A stretch of 64,000 nt of DNA from Wolfiporia cocos (GCA_029448655.1 JACCLO010000003.1:2356001-2420000), one strand, 5' to 3'; shown: positions 12,345 to 23,059, counted from the stretch's first letter. Program-made: numbers and translations. Notes: generated by a model from the letters alone, not told the origin.

Positions 12345-12604
12345 CGTCGCAAACGTACTACGTGAGTGTTTTAGTGTCCAATCAGAGCCACACTCAACAA
12401 AGCTCACCTGTAGAAGCAACGCTGGGGCTGCGGGTGTGAGTGGTGCTTGTCTATACAGAAGGCTGTGGCAAAATTCCCGCTACGTCAGTAGTGGGTTCTT
12501 ATAGCACAGACGCTTTGCACTTCGCCCGCAAGAATTACAGCATCACGTGATGGGCTTTTTTGTTTTTTTGTATACTCGTGATGGACTTTGGCATGCAGCG
12601 CCAC

Positions 12605-13266
12605 CCCACCACTTGAGGTTAGAACGTTAATCTCCCAACCCGTTTGCGTAGATTTGAAGCCCCGCACATCACGTGAAGGCGGGCCCGACGCGTCGGGCCG
12701 GTGCCTCTGCGCACCCTGCTAAAGGCTAAGTCCTTCGACTCGGGTTGTAGGCCCGATACAAGCAGAGAATGCAACATATATCACCATTATATTCAGTAGT
12801 TATCTCTGTGGTAGGCAACACGATGAACTAGATGTTTGTGATGCTTAACTTAGATCCCATTACATTGACGGGGAAAGGGTCTTGGTGTGTTCTCGGATTC
12901 GCTGCGGGCAGTGTACGGCACTGTAATAGCGGCTGAGGATTCCTGCAGCGCTTTCAAACATATCGGTGGAGGCAAGGCATCATTATACAGTCGAGTACGT
13001 CCAGAGGCGGCGGAGTGAAAGACTCAGCGCGCGAGCCCTCTTGTGCGGAATCCCATGTCATTGAATAATAAAACATACATTCGATGATAAATTTAACAGT
13101 GGAAGTACTGAATCTAGTTGTCAAAAGCCATGTAACAAGTCTAGGGCGCGGAGGACTCATATGGCGTGCGCAGAGCACAGAGGCGCCGGCCCGACACGTC
13201 GGGCCCGCCTTTACGTGATGGGCGGGGTTTCAAATCTACGCAAACGGGTTGGGAGATTAACCTCAA
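12605..13266. repeat. Inverted pair of about 100-bp repeats
   Basis: The segment at about 12605-12710 is repeated in inverse orientation at about 13168-13266, around a 450-bp spacer. Shared blocks include AATCTCCCAACCCGTTTGCG, CATCACGTGA (or close to it) and the 18-bp palindrome GGCCCGACGCGTCGGGCC, which has one changed base in the right copy. The right copy is the 5' flank of the ORF at 13326, so the left copy may be a displaced promoter or 5' piece of the same family. The spacer (12720-13165) has no gene I can support. Confidence 0.7.
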
Positions 13267-13325
13267 GTCCACCCCACCTCGTTCGTCAGCTTTTTCCTTT
13301 GCTTTGCTCTTCTCGTCACTTCAGC

Positions 13326-14110
13326 ATGGTTCGCCTCTGTGTCACCAGATCCTACTGCGACCTCTCAGCCTTTATTTTGATCGACTCTGAACTGCACGAC
13401 TCGGTCATTTCCTCTGCCTTCGCTGTGTCTCAAAACATTGCTCGTACTGTGGCCCGACAGGTAGTTGTCTCCTCTGCCTGTGGTCCCACTTTTGTGCCTG
13501 CCACAGGAGGTTGGTACGTATCCACTATGCGGACAGCTATAGGTCACTTGCGACCTTATGACATTGCTCTTGGCACGGACTGGCTCGCGGCTGCATGTGC
13601 GACTTTAATGTCTTTCGCCATATTGGAGCCTGCTCCCTCTGTGAGGGACAGTTTCCCTCCATCGATATCATGGACGCTGTCACTTCCCTCATTGTCAGGT
13701 GCGTCAGTCGTTAAACTCGTTTTTGTTCTTGGTTGACCATTGCATTAATCGCCGCTCCCACCGTATCTCTGATTGCTTGTGCATGCGCACGATTCATCGT
13801 TTCTCCGTTGCCTCCCTGCCGTTCTGCTTTCTGAAAAATTTTCACCTCCTTCGCGAGATCCCGGTTGTTCTTTACCTGCCTGTGTCTCTTTGTGTCCTTC
13901 CCCCGTAGAACGGTGTTAGTGACGCCTCCTTACCTCTGCCGCGTTCTCAGCCGTTTGAAGATGTTCGTGTCTCTGCCGTTCTGGCAGCTTTGGGAGTTTC
14001 ATTACCTCGGGAATGCTTCCTTGAGCTTCTACCTACTGTCTTGAAGGATCATCAAATTACACTCTCACCGCTTGATGATGCTTCTGAACATTCTATACTA
14101 TGGTATTTAT
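13326..14110 (+). pseudogene. Possible retropepsin-like lineage-specific gene, decayed
   Basis: From ATG at 13326 a frame reads through ILIDSELHDS, then RTVARQVVVSS, and on to YDIALGTDWLAAAC. The pairing of an IDS block with a later LGTDWL block recalls retropepsin-like domains (DSG ... LGMDWL), but no DTG/DSG is seen. After the LGTDWL block the better frame is shifted and reads CDFNVFRHIGACSLCEGQF up to about 13697. A candidate intron (GTGCGT to CCCGTAG, about 13698-13908) leads to an exon read from 13909 (SQPFEDVRVSAVLAALG). The frame change suggests decay. Function is unknown. Confidence 0.35.
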
Positions 14111-14624
14111 GCATTCCGCTTGTAATATTGAGTCACTGTGCACACTTAGACTCTCTGCTTACCAATCACCAATCATACGAAACCATGATCGTTGGTGTGA
14201 GCTGTTGCAATTTGGTGGCAAATGAGGAATGGATAATGAGGACGACCTGAGATCTGCAGAGTTCAGTTCAATGTCGCGTAAGTCGTTCTGCCTGTGCGAC
14301 AACTGGGAGTCCTCGTACCAACCCCAACTTAAGACACTCGTCGCGTTTGCTGCGTTGGAGCTGGTGGGAGAACCTTCTGCACAAAGCTTGTGATGGTCCC
14401 AAATAGACACCTGTAATGCTGGACATCTAGGTGAAATGCATAAATACATAGTATAAATGTGACCTAATGGCCCATGTGGAGTCTACATGTCAAGTATGTA
14501 GTGGGCCTTGCCAGAACTGGCACTACTTCATTATCAAAATGATATGGAAGAGGAGCTGGTGGTGTGTGCAGAGAGTGAAGAGCACTGATAACTAAAGCAG
14601 ACAGCTGCAAGACGCGGATGGAGG

Positions 14625-14844
14625 TAGTGATGTGCCGGGCCCAGCCCGGCACAAAAGCCCTGGCTTTGGCCTGGCTTTGGACAGCCCACGGCTTTCCAAA
14701 ACCTCAGGCTGGGCCCCCACTCAACGGCTTGGCCCGGCTCAGCCTGAAACACAAGCAGGGCTCTGGGCCATCTCAAGCTGTCAGGTAAAGCCTGGCTTGG
14801 CCTGGCCTGGCTCATGGCCCAAAGCTGGGCCTGGCACATCACTA
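14625..14844. mobile_element. Small hAT-like MITE, 220 bp
   Basis: The ends are inverted repeats: TAGTGATGTGCCGGGCCCAG at 14625 and its near-complement ending GGCACATCACTA at 14844. The flanking 8-mers GATGGAGG and GACAGAGG match at 6 of 8 positions, as in an aged hAT target duplication. The interior is GC-rich and repeats GGCC/GGCTTTGG blocks. It has no coding capacity. The ends resemble those of the 30759-31364 element. Confidence 0.72.
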
Positions 14845-15190
14845 GACAGAGGGTCTGGGCACCAGAAGCATGGATGTATGAGAACGACTCTCATATGTCT
14901 TTGTATGGACTCTGCAGCACATCTGTGCCTAAGAATGAAGGCTGCATGGCCACTCAGTGGTTGTGATGATCTTTCATGCTTTGTTGCCAAAGATGGCCAC
15001 TTGTGGTGCTTCCATACTCAAGCATGTCATGTCTGCTCACCCATTACTCCAGCTTGATGGTGAGGAAAGCTATTGTGGTCGAAAAATTCCTTGTATGTGC
15101 ACAATTGAACATAGAGCCTATGAGACGTTGGATGTGATCAGAGTCCGTGGAGGTCACGAAATCCATATGCTATGCATCTATCAATACTAA

Positions 15191-16102
15191 TGTCACAGGC
15201 AAAAGCTTTCCCTAATGACAACAAGCCCGATCCACTTCCCAGGGTTCCAAAGGCCAGCCAAGCCCAGATCATATCCTGGAAGGAACCCGGCAATGTCTAG
15301 ATAATGACTCATGACCCTGTTCCCACACGGCCATGATGACCACTACGTATTTCATATCTTACTACACTTCCATGTTTCAGAGTCTGGCTTAGACCCCTAG
15401 CCTAGTCACACCCCAGACTCCCTAGTTACCATATATGGTCATTATCTGAACTTGGTGTTCATTGTCACAAGAAATTGTGGTCTTATTTTGCCCCAAAATA
15501 CCGGTTTTCAGGGCCTTTTAGCCGCTCGTTGGACAGCACGTGCATGGGTAGATAGTCTTTATCTTATCTCGCTATTTCTACGGTCACTAGTTCTAGGTAA
15601 CAGCATCACAGTAGCACATGACTCACTGCGCACAGACCGTGCCTTTAGGGCAAGGCGGTTAGGTAGCTAGGGTCTGATTGCATGTATACATACTGGCGAC
15701 ATCTGAGGCTACTCCTCAGACTTAGAATTTCGGCCTAGGGGGCATGTCCCCTGGTCAACCTCTCATACCCTCTGCTGTGTGACCTTGTGAGCTGGTGAAC
15801 TGCCTAGTGACAAGCCTGCTGCATCCTACTTGGGTGTGGGGGCTTCTATTCATTACATCCACTAGCTTTCATCTTTTACCTGCTGGTCTGGGGGCGTTGC
15901 AGTACACTCATGGGTTGCAACTCCAGGTGATACAGCAGGACGTCTCAATAGACGTGCCATCCTGTTCTCCACCATGGAGGTCATTAGGTGTTATATGGTG
16001 GATATAGGGACATCCCCGCTGGGGTGGGTAGCATGGTGGTTACCGTGTCATTCATCCACTTCGCTCCCCTCAGTACGCTCTAAGGTTTTAGTGGCCTTGT
16101 CA
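15191..16102 (+). repeat. 5' LTR of the Ty3 element, interrupted
   Basis: Compared with the 3' LTR, this copy runs 15191-15462 and resumes at 16056-16102 around a solo LTR and its target duplication TTCAT. It lacks about 65 bp found in the 3' copy: after GGTCATTAT it jumps to CTGAACTTGG, and the GTACAAACATGTAC block is missing. Many transitions separate the two LTRs, so the insertion is not recent. The sequence after the LTR (TAAGTTCAGACTCCCC) is not a tRNA complement I recognise. Confidence 0.88.
15463..16050 (+). mobile_element. Solo LTR nested in the 5' LTR, 588 bp
   Basis: It starts TGTCACAAGAAATTGTGG and ends TTACCGTGTCA, with TTCAT duplicated at 15458-15462 and 16051-16055. The upstream box GCACAGACCGTGCCTTTAGG is at about 15631-15650. 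A TATA-like ATGTATACATA at about 15682 is followed by the hairpin TCTGAGG-CTACT-CCTCAGA at 15702-15720. It is the same family as the minus-strand copy at 17566-18182. Confidence 0.93.
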
Positions 16103-16526
16103 TAAGTTCAGACTCCCCCTACTTTCAACAACCATCCTGACAGTTTTATTATCTTTTTTAAACCAAACAACTCAATGACTGCCAAAACAATGATCATCAC
16201 AGTACAAGATGCCAATGGCGATTGATTCAAGTTCAACTCGCTAAGAATACCCAGGCGAGTTAACCAGCTCCTCTACCCCATGAACGTCGAGCTCCAGAGA
16301 CTCATCAACCCCATTCATGTAGTGCAGGCCATAAGATGTCTTATGTGGTGTGAAGCCATGGAGAGGAGAGCCACGTTGATGGAAGGTGATCACCTCAACA
16401 AAGTGGTCCATCAACGCAGGAGATGGCAAGTCAACAAAGAGCAAGACTCCTTAAGGCAAAGATGTCTCAACATGGGGGGTCGAGGTATGTAGGTGGCATC
16501 CTCGATGTACCAACACAGTATGCTCT

Positions 16527-17121
16527 TGTCACAGATTTTCCTAAGGCTTCCCCTTATTTCTACCTATTTTACCTCGTCTTCTACGAATTATACAGTAGTT
16601 GTATGACTTACCCATAGTTAACTATTAAGGTTGTCTACATATGAAACCCTTACACGTACTTAGTAACCCTAACCTACATACCGAACCACGTGCCTGCCTT
16701 GTACAGTCACGTGATCCCTTTACGCGCCTACATCTAGGCACATGACCACAGCACATCCCGAACTCACGGCATTCCCTGAATAGAGCGCCTGAAACCATAG
16801 ACACGCTGGCATATGCTGTAACAAGCACATGCTGACGCGTCCCCTAGAAACACCCAGGTAATTGTTTATCCAACGGCTCCCCACATGCCCCGAACAGCAC
16901 CTGGCATTACTGCCCAGTACACAGACCACATGTCTTTAGGGCAGCCCTCGTAGCACCGCTCCGAAGCATGTATATATACTAGACCTCTGAGGCGTACCAT
17001 CCTCAGAACTAATCACTTCTTGTCTACTGCTAAAGCGTGCATCACCTAAGTTCTGCTCTACTTACTACCCCTTGTCACTGCCACCTCAGCAAGAAACCTT
17101 ACAAGTGAGTAGTCTGTGACA
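16527..17121 (+). mobile_element. Solo LTR nested in gag, 595 bp
   Basis: It starts TGTCACAGATTTTCCTAAGG and ends GTAGTCTGTGACA, with GCTCT duplicated at 16522-16526 and 17122-17126. The CACAGACC...CTTTAGGGCA box is at about 16919-16943. TATATATACT at about 16971 is followed by the hairpin TCTGAGG...CCTCAGA at 16986-17007. The LTR at 34098-34816 is related (shared TAGTAACCCTAACC and GTACAGTCACGTGA blocks). Confidence 0.93.
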
Positions 17122-17565
17122 GCTCTGCGTACTGCAGAAGACATGCGCAGTGAGTGCAACAAAGCCAATCGACAGGAGTTTGAGAGGCTCAGCAAGAAGT
17201 ATGGTATGTGGACAGAACCAATGTCTGTGTACATAGAAGAGGAAGAAGACGACAAGTGTGGGTACACCACCACCATGGATGTCCCAGAATACGACTGGCC
17301 CCTACAACGAAAGCCATTTGCTGGAGCCAGAGAAGAAGAACTCCCCCTGCTCGATGACCTCAACATCGAGGACAACATAGGTAGGATGGATGAGCAACAA
17401 CCCCCAGTACGAACCCACATCACGACACCACCACCAGTTAACCCTACTTGGGAACCAGTCAAACATGAGCAAGTACACATGACATTCAACGGTGATGAGT
17501 ATCCATCTTGTCCTACATCCCCATCCTTCTGAACCAAGGTTGTGATATATGCTGAAGCCCTTGCC

Positions 17566-18182
17566 TGACATGGTAACCACCATGCTACCCACCACAGTGG
17601 GGGAACCCCTATATCTCCTAGATATAGCCCCTAAAGCCCCCTATCCTCCTGTAGGTGGAGAACACAGAGGCGCTCCTATTGAGGAGCCTCACCATAGTGC
17701 CTGAGGTGCTGTCCCATGAGTGCAGCAGCAAGCCCCCAGACTAGCAAGTAAAGAGAGTACAAGGAAGAGATGCAATGAATAGAGGCCCCCACGCCCAAGT
17801 AGGACGCAGACGGCCTTATTGTCGAGTCGTGAGAGCATGCAGCAGAGGGTATAAGAGGTTGACCAGGGGATATGCCCCCTAGGCCGAAAATCTTAAGTCT
17901 GAGGAGTAACCTCAGACGTCGCCTGTATATATACATGTAGATGGCCCCTTATCTACTAGGCCGCCTTGCCCTAAAGGCGCAGTCTGTGCGCAGACTAAGT
18001 CATGTGCTACTGTAACTAGGTGACGCTGTTACTAGAGACTGTTATGATGAGTGACCATGAAGTAACAAGATAAGATGAAAGATTATCTACCCATGCATGT
18101 GCTGTCCAACAAGCAGCTAAAGCCCTAAAACACAGTATTTTGACACAAAATAGGGAAAATAACACCACAGTTTCCTGTGACA
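17566..18182 (-). mobile_element. Solo LTR nested in the Ty3 internal region, 617 bp
   Basis: Read on the minus strand it starts TGTCACAGGAAACTGTGG and ends TTACCATGTCA. TTGCC is duplicated at 17561-17565 and 18183-18187. It matches the 15463-16050 copy along its whole length in inverse orientation. The CCCTAAAGGCGCAGTCTGTG box is at about 17969-17988, TATATATACA at about 17925 and the hairpin GTCTGAGG-AGTAA-CCTCAGAC at 17897-17917. Confidence 0.93.
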
Positions 18183-18380
18183 TTGCCAAACTCAGATACT
18201 GGGATAACAAGTGATGTAGTGACTACATCCATGGAGCAGTAGGCCTACAGCATAAGGCATGAGAGGAGGAGAGGAGGAAGGTGGAAGAACTCTGCCCATT
18301 GGACAACAACTCCGACACACCATCACCATCCAAAAGAATGCCCAACCCTCGATCGCGGGGCCTGCAATCCAGCCCTAAGG

Positions 18381-18766
18381 GCTGGATATGACTTGTATTC
18401 AGCAGAAGAAACCATCATCCCTGCTCATGGAAAAGAAAACATCGATACTGGCATAAAAATAAGGATGCCCAATGGAGTATATGGTTGCATTGCCCCAAGA
18501 TCAGGGCTTGTGGACAAAGGGATTGACATTCTGGCTGGTGTAATCACCAAGATTACACCGGCCACCTGTTCGTGATGCTAATAAACCATTCCGACACAGA
18601 CCTAGTCGTCAACTACAAGGATAGGATTGCGCAGCTGATCCTGGAACAAAACAAGAACCCACACGTCAAGATAGTCAAGCAAATATGCGAGACAACATGC
18701 AGTACTGCCAGCTTTGGTTCAACAGACAAAATCCGAGGCAACCACATAGTATTCGGGCAAGGATGA
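18381..18766 (+). pseudogene. dUTPase domain of the Ty3 polyprotein
   Basis: All five trimeric-dUTPase motifs are visible in order: AGYDLYSAE (motif 1), [12 protein letters not shown] (motif 2), GVI...DYTG (motif 3), KDRIAQLILEQ (motif 4) and SFGSTD (motif 5). A frameshift of one base near 18548 splits motif 3, so the domain is read in two frames (18381-18548 and about 18549-18763). A TGA ends the second part. dUTPase hydrolyses dUTP to dUMP and pyrophosphate and limits uracil in new cDNA. Here it lies directly upstream of the protease within the same element, so it belonged to the element rather than to a host gene. Confidence 0.85.
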
Positions 18767-18819
18767 CGTGGGCGACAGATAACCGTCCCTATTATGATCC
18801 ACAGCCCGCACAAATGCAC

Positions 18820-19150
18820 CATTACCACCACAGCATTGGTCGATTCAGGATCAACAGGATCAGTAGTCGATTACGATTTCGTCCGGAAACACGAACTCAA
18901 CGTACTACCCTTGGAATGACCAGTCCGAGTATGTTTATGCTGATGGGACCCCGAATAGTGGTGTTAGCATGACTCATTACATCAAGATGCAAATACAAAC
19001 TGGTATGCATCTCGAAAATCATAGATTCAATGTGAGCAAGTTGGGCTCACATGACATCTTCCTAGGATTTGATTGGCTGGAAGAACACAACCCAACCATC
19101 GATTGGAGGAAGAAGGTGATTGACTTCGACAAGTGTGATTGTGAACATGA
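18820..19150 (+). pseudogene. Ty3 retropepsin (protease)
   Basis: The catalytic motif is read as ALVDSGSTGSVVDYDF at about 18829-18876, in the same frame as the end of the dUTPase. A stop and a frameshift follow at about 18917-18965. The second half resumes at 18969 and contains SHDIFLGFDWLEEHNP, the usual C-terminal hydrophobic-G block of Ty3 proteases. It would have cut the Gag-Pol polyprotein. It is not functional as it stands. Confidence 0.8.
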
Positions 19151-19379
19151 GCACCTGGAACAAGGGGACCAGGTCTTCATGATAGATGTAATGGTATGGC
19201 TCAGATATGCTAGCAAATGCAAGGAACACATTCGCAACCGACTCGAGATATGGGAAGCAGGGGAGACGGCACTAGGAGGTGACGTCTACCCCATTACTTC
19301 AGAACAGATTGCTGCTGTAAAAGCCACAGAAATGGATATCGCAGCAAAGAAAACGACGGAGGTGAAGACATTCAAGAAA

Positions 19380-20781
19380 GTTGTGCCAGAGCACTTACAC
19401 GACTTCTGAGATGTCTTCAAGGAAGGTGAGTTTGACAAACTCCCCGACTGATGACCATGGGACCACAGGGTGGAACTACTCCCTGATGCCAAACCCTTTT
19501 GTGGCAAGATCTACCTGCTCTCACCACAACAACAGAAGGTATTGGATGAGTTCTTAGGAGAACAACTCAGTACAGGATGTATCCAACCATCGAAGTCACC
19601 ATGGGGGGTGCCCTTCTTCTTCGTAAAAAAGAAAGATGGCAAATTATGCCCCATACAAGACTATTGCAAGCTGAATCAGATGATGAAGAAAAACAAGTAT
19701 CCATTGCCCCTGATCAGCGAACTACTCAACAAACTCAAGCGAGCTAAGTTCTTTAGCAAGCTCAATGTTAGATGGGGATACACTAACATCTGCATTGCTG
19801 AAGGAGACGAGGAGAAGGCAGCATTTATAACCAACAGCGGGCTATACGACCCCCTCGTCATGTTCTTTGGAATGTGCAATGCACCAAGCACTTTTCAAAC
19901 AATGATGAACGACATCTTCCAAGAGCTCATCTTACAAGGGAAGGTCATTATATACCTGGACAATATACTGATCTTCACTGAGACTCTCGAAGAACTCCGG
20001 CTCGTCACGCACAGGGTACTTGAAGTACTACGAGAACACAAGCTGACGTGCAAGCCGGAAAAGTACGAATTTGAGAAGGCCGAGGTTGAATACCTAGGCC
20101 ACATCATCTCGCACGGTAGCATCAATATGGACCCGGTAAAAGTCCAAGGCATTATGCTGTGGCCCACACCGAAGAACAGGAAGGAAGTACAAAGTTTCCT
20201 CAGGTTCACCAACTTTTACAGGAGATTCATCAAAGGGTACAGCACCCTGTCCAGGCCGCTGATCACCCTAACAGCTGATGTTCTGTTCAAATGGGACAAG
20301 GCCAAACAAGATACATTCGACCTGATGAAAAAGCTGTTCATTCAGGCACCCATACTAGGGTCACCAATGGACACAGACCCATTCAGGATCGAGGTCCGAC
20401 TATGCCACAGGCACCATACTCTTACAACAACAAGAGTTGATATGGAGACCCATTGCATACCTCTCCAAGGGGTTCACACCCACAGAAAAGATTTATGAGA
20501 TATATGACAGGGAACTCCTCGGGATCATGCGAGCATTAGATGAGTGGCGACACTTCATACAGGGATCCACTGATGCAACTGAGGTATGGAGCGACCACAA
20601 GAACCTCGAATACTTTAAGACACCTCAAAAGATCAATCCGCGACAAGCACAATGGATGACTGAGCTACAAGAATTCGACATTAAGCTCACCCACATCCCT
20701 GGTATGAAGAATATCTGCATGTACCCTCTTTTTGATGCATCAATTGGGATGACGGGAAAGAACACCTCGATGGACAAGTAG
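19380..20781 (+). pseudogene. Ty3 reverse transcriptase and RNase H
   Basis: The protease frame runs on through three TGA codons at about 19407, 19450 and 19453, the latter two in LPD-stop-stop-PWDH. RT blocks follow: SPWGVPFFFVKKKDG, YPLPLISELL, FFGMCNAPSTFQ and IIYLDNILIF, where the second catalytic Asp of YxDD is Asn. LGHIISHG and the connection WPTPKNRKEVQSFL come next. An extra base near 20393 shifts RNase H into another frame: DYATGTILLQQQ, IYEIYDRELLGI and WSDHKNLEYF carry the D, E and D positions. The tail after HIPGMKN is degraded. Confidence 0.9.
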
Positions 20782-20873
20782 TCCTCAAACCACATTTGTT
20801 CAGGGATGAACAACCTGAAGAGGGGGTGGATTAAATCGAAAAGCTAAGTTTCATCTCCACCGAAACAATAAAA

Positions 20874-22118
20874 GTGAAGGTTGAGGCACAAAAAGCTCTC
20901 TATGACTACAGACTGGACGTGAATATCGAGTTCAAGAATGGTCTAGCATACCAAAAGGGAAAATTAGTCATTCCCAATGATGTGGAACTCAAGGGCAATA
21001 TCATATCGTTGCACCATGACTCGCTACTAGCAGGACACCCAGGGTGCGACCACATGCTTACCACCATGCACAAGTCATACTGGTGGCTGCACATGAGGAG
21101 GAGAGACATAACACTATATGTACAAGGGTGCATAAAATGCCAATCGATCAAAGTAGATCATGCTAAATGAGCAGCACCCCTAAACCCCAACCCAACACCA
21201 ACAAGGAGCTGGGAGAACATATCAGTCGACATGATCACAGGCTTTCCCAAAGTACGAGGCAAGAATGTGATCCTCGTCATTGTCGACATGATGTCCAAAT
21301 GGATGATCACGATCAAAACCACCGATACATTGACTGCAGAAGGATGGGCTAACCTACTCATCAAACATATTGTAATGCAACATGGAATCCCCAAGAAGGT
21401 GTTCAGTGATAGGGGCCCACAGTTCGTGTCTGAACTCATCAGGGACACATACAAGAAACTCGGAATCAAGGGAAATCCCTCGACCACCTATCATCTACAA
21501 ACTGATTGACAGACTGAGTGGATGAATCAGGAATTAGAGGTTTACCTCTGACTCTTTGCCAACAGGAACCACACTAACTGGGCGGACCTACTACCAACGG
21601 CCACCTTTGCATACAACACCCACCAGAATGCATCAACAAAGCAACTGCCATTCTTCATTACACATGTGTACGAACCAAACATGGGTTCTAACATTCCTAT
21701 GGAAGTTGATATGTCCATCTCTGCCGAGAACTGGGCTGACCACCTAAAGATGAAGGCAGCAGAAAGCATAGATCTCGCCAAAGCAGCCATGAAGAAATAT
21801 GCGGATAGGCATCAACAGCCATCCTACAAGTACAAGGTCAGAGACAAATTTTGGCTTGTCAGAACTAACCTACACATGGGAACACCATCACACAAACTCT
21901 CCCCAAAATGATACGGACCATATCCGGTCGCCACCAAAGTCGGCATGGGTGCATACAGGTTAACACTAACGCCTGATATGCAGGGTATTCACCCGGTGTT
22001 TAACAAGATATTACTCACCCCCTACAACGAACCCGAATTCGAACAGCAAAGGATTCAACCTGTCCCCAAAACACAGATCATGGCAACAAAGATGCTTTGA
22101 TCATGTGAAGAACGTGGG
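20874..22118 (+). pseudogene. Ty3 integrase
   Basis: The N-terminal HHCC zinc-binding region reads LHHDSLLAGHPGCDH ... CIKCQS at about 21009-21150. A TGA at 21168-21170 precedes the catalytic core, which shows ISVDMITGFP (first D), FSDRGPQF (second D) and WMNQELEVYL (E). Further TGA codons fall after QTD, after EVYL, after LSPK and after TKML, where relatives usually have Gly or Arg. The C-terminal part contains YGPYPVATKVGMGAYRL and HPVFNKILLTPY, the usual GPF/Y-type module. It is inactive through nonsense mutation only; little has been deleted. Confidence 0.88.
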
Positions 22119-22679
22119 CAAGTAGAATACGAAGTGCAGTGGTCAGATGGCTCAAAACCCTGGGAACATAAGAAAGATGTGAACCACTCCCAGGCTGACG
22201 AGTTCTATGCACAGAACCCACAAGCACCAGGGGTCCAATGGAAAAATAGAACCATTGCTGACGGTGACACCAAAGTCGTAGACCCCACCGAAGAGGACAT
22301 ACCCCACTACTCCGTCATGAAAAAATATGGACTCACCATTGTCAGTGCCATGCATTGCTCTTTGGACGTACTCATGGAGTGAGAGCATCCCAAGATATGT
22401 TGGTGGCATGACAAACTGGTGCAGTTCTTCCTCCCTGTAAACCCAGACACTTACAAGGGGCAATATTTGATCGAGGTACACCAACTCATCGAGCACAAGA
22501 AACCCAAAGGGATCACGTACTATGACTACCCAGTCATGTACATTCACAAGATGCTTTGTGAGTATGATTTCTCCAGACACAAAGGACAAGGAGACTTTGT
22601 CATCCCCAGACCTCCCAACGAATACACCATGGTGTATATAATGACTCCTCGGGACGAGGAACTTAAAGGGGGGTGATGT
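22119..22679 (+). pseudogene. Chromodomain-like segment and unknown C-terminal ORF of the Ty3 element
   Basis: After the integrase the frame reads QVEYEVQWSDGSKPWEH...F with the Y-V-W ... WE spacing of a chromodomain (about 22119-22235). This is the module that guides chromovirus integration to heterochromatin. The same frame continues past a single TGA at 22380-22382 for a further 145 codons: a conserved-looking, aromatic-rich region (CWWHDKLVQFFLPVNP, YYDYPVMYIHKM) ending at 22676, just before the polypurine tract. I do not recognise this last part. It is too regular to be non-coding and is not a standard Ty3 domain. Confidence 0.6.
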
Positions 22680-23059
22680 CATGGGCAAAGGCTTTCCCTA
22701 ATGACAATGAGCCCAATCCACTCCCAGGGTTCCAAAGGCCAGCCAAGCCCAGATCATATCCTGGAAGGAACCTGGCAATGTCTAGATAACGACTCATGAC
22801 CCTGTTCCCACACGGCCACAATGACCACTATGTATTTCATATCTCACTACGCTTCCATGTTTCAGAGTCTGGCTTAGACCCCTAGCCTAGTCACACCCCA
22901 GACTCCATAGTTACCATATATGGTCATTATAGTACAAACATGTACAAACAGCCTAGCAGTATAATAGCAGGCTTTGTTCAGCTGGTATCCCCAGTCTGAA
23001 CTTGGCATTCATCCACTTCGCTCCCCTCAGTTCATTCTAAAGTTTTAGTGGCCTTGTCA
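22677..23059 (+). repeat. 3' LTR of the Ty3 element, 383 bp
   Basis: It starts TGTCATGGGCAAAGGC right after the polypurine tract and ends GGCCTTGTCA. It is complete, unlike the 5' LTR. ACTAA follows at 23060-23064. The block CCATATATGG may serve as the core promoter. It contains the GTACAAACATGTAC segment that the 5' copy lacks. Confidence 0.92.

Larger units (their letters stand above)
16175..18360 (+). pseudogene. Ty3 gag region, split by two solo LTRs
   Basis: The region after the 5' LTR begins with ATG at 16175 but stops early and changes frame. From about 16423 one frame reads RYVGGILDVPTQYA up to the solo LTR at 16527. Removing that LTR and one copy of its duplication joins it in frame to LRTAEDMRSECNKANRQEF and an acidic, proline-rich stretch ending at 17532. 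This exact continuity shows the LTR landed in an open reading frame. No zinc knuckle is seen. After the second LTR, 18188-18360 is short and degenerate. Confidence 0.65.
15191..23059 (+). mobile_element. Ty3/Gypsy LTR retrotransposon with dUTPase, decayed
   Basis: LTRs at both ends start TGTCA..GGCAAA and end GGCCTTGTCA. The exact duplication ACTAA lies at 15186-15190 and 23060-23064. A polypurine tract, AAAGGGGGG, lies just before the 3' LTR. The order is gag, dUTPase, protease, reverse transcriptase, RNase H, integrase, chromodomain-like region and an unknown C-terminal ORF. Three solo LTRs were inserted later (15463-16050, 16527-17121, 17566-18182). The coding part carries at least nine in-frame TGA codons, several frameshifts and a YLDN in place of the YxDD site, so it is dead. 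Without the insertions it would be about 6.1 kb. Confidence 0.93.

Noticed and set aside
16103..16130. Primer-binding site after the Ty3 5' LTR
   Set aside because: TAAGTTCAGACTCCCC does not match a tRNA 3' end I can name. Self-priming is possible but not shown.
19380..22382. Reading the many TGA codons as recoded (Trp or selenocysteine)
   Set aside because: They fall mainly where relatives have Arg or Gly, frameshifts are also present, and the nuclear genes here use TGA as a stop (for example the hydrolase and lipase).
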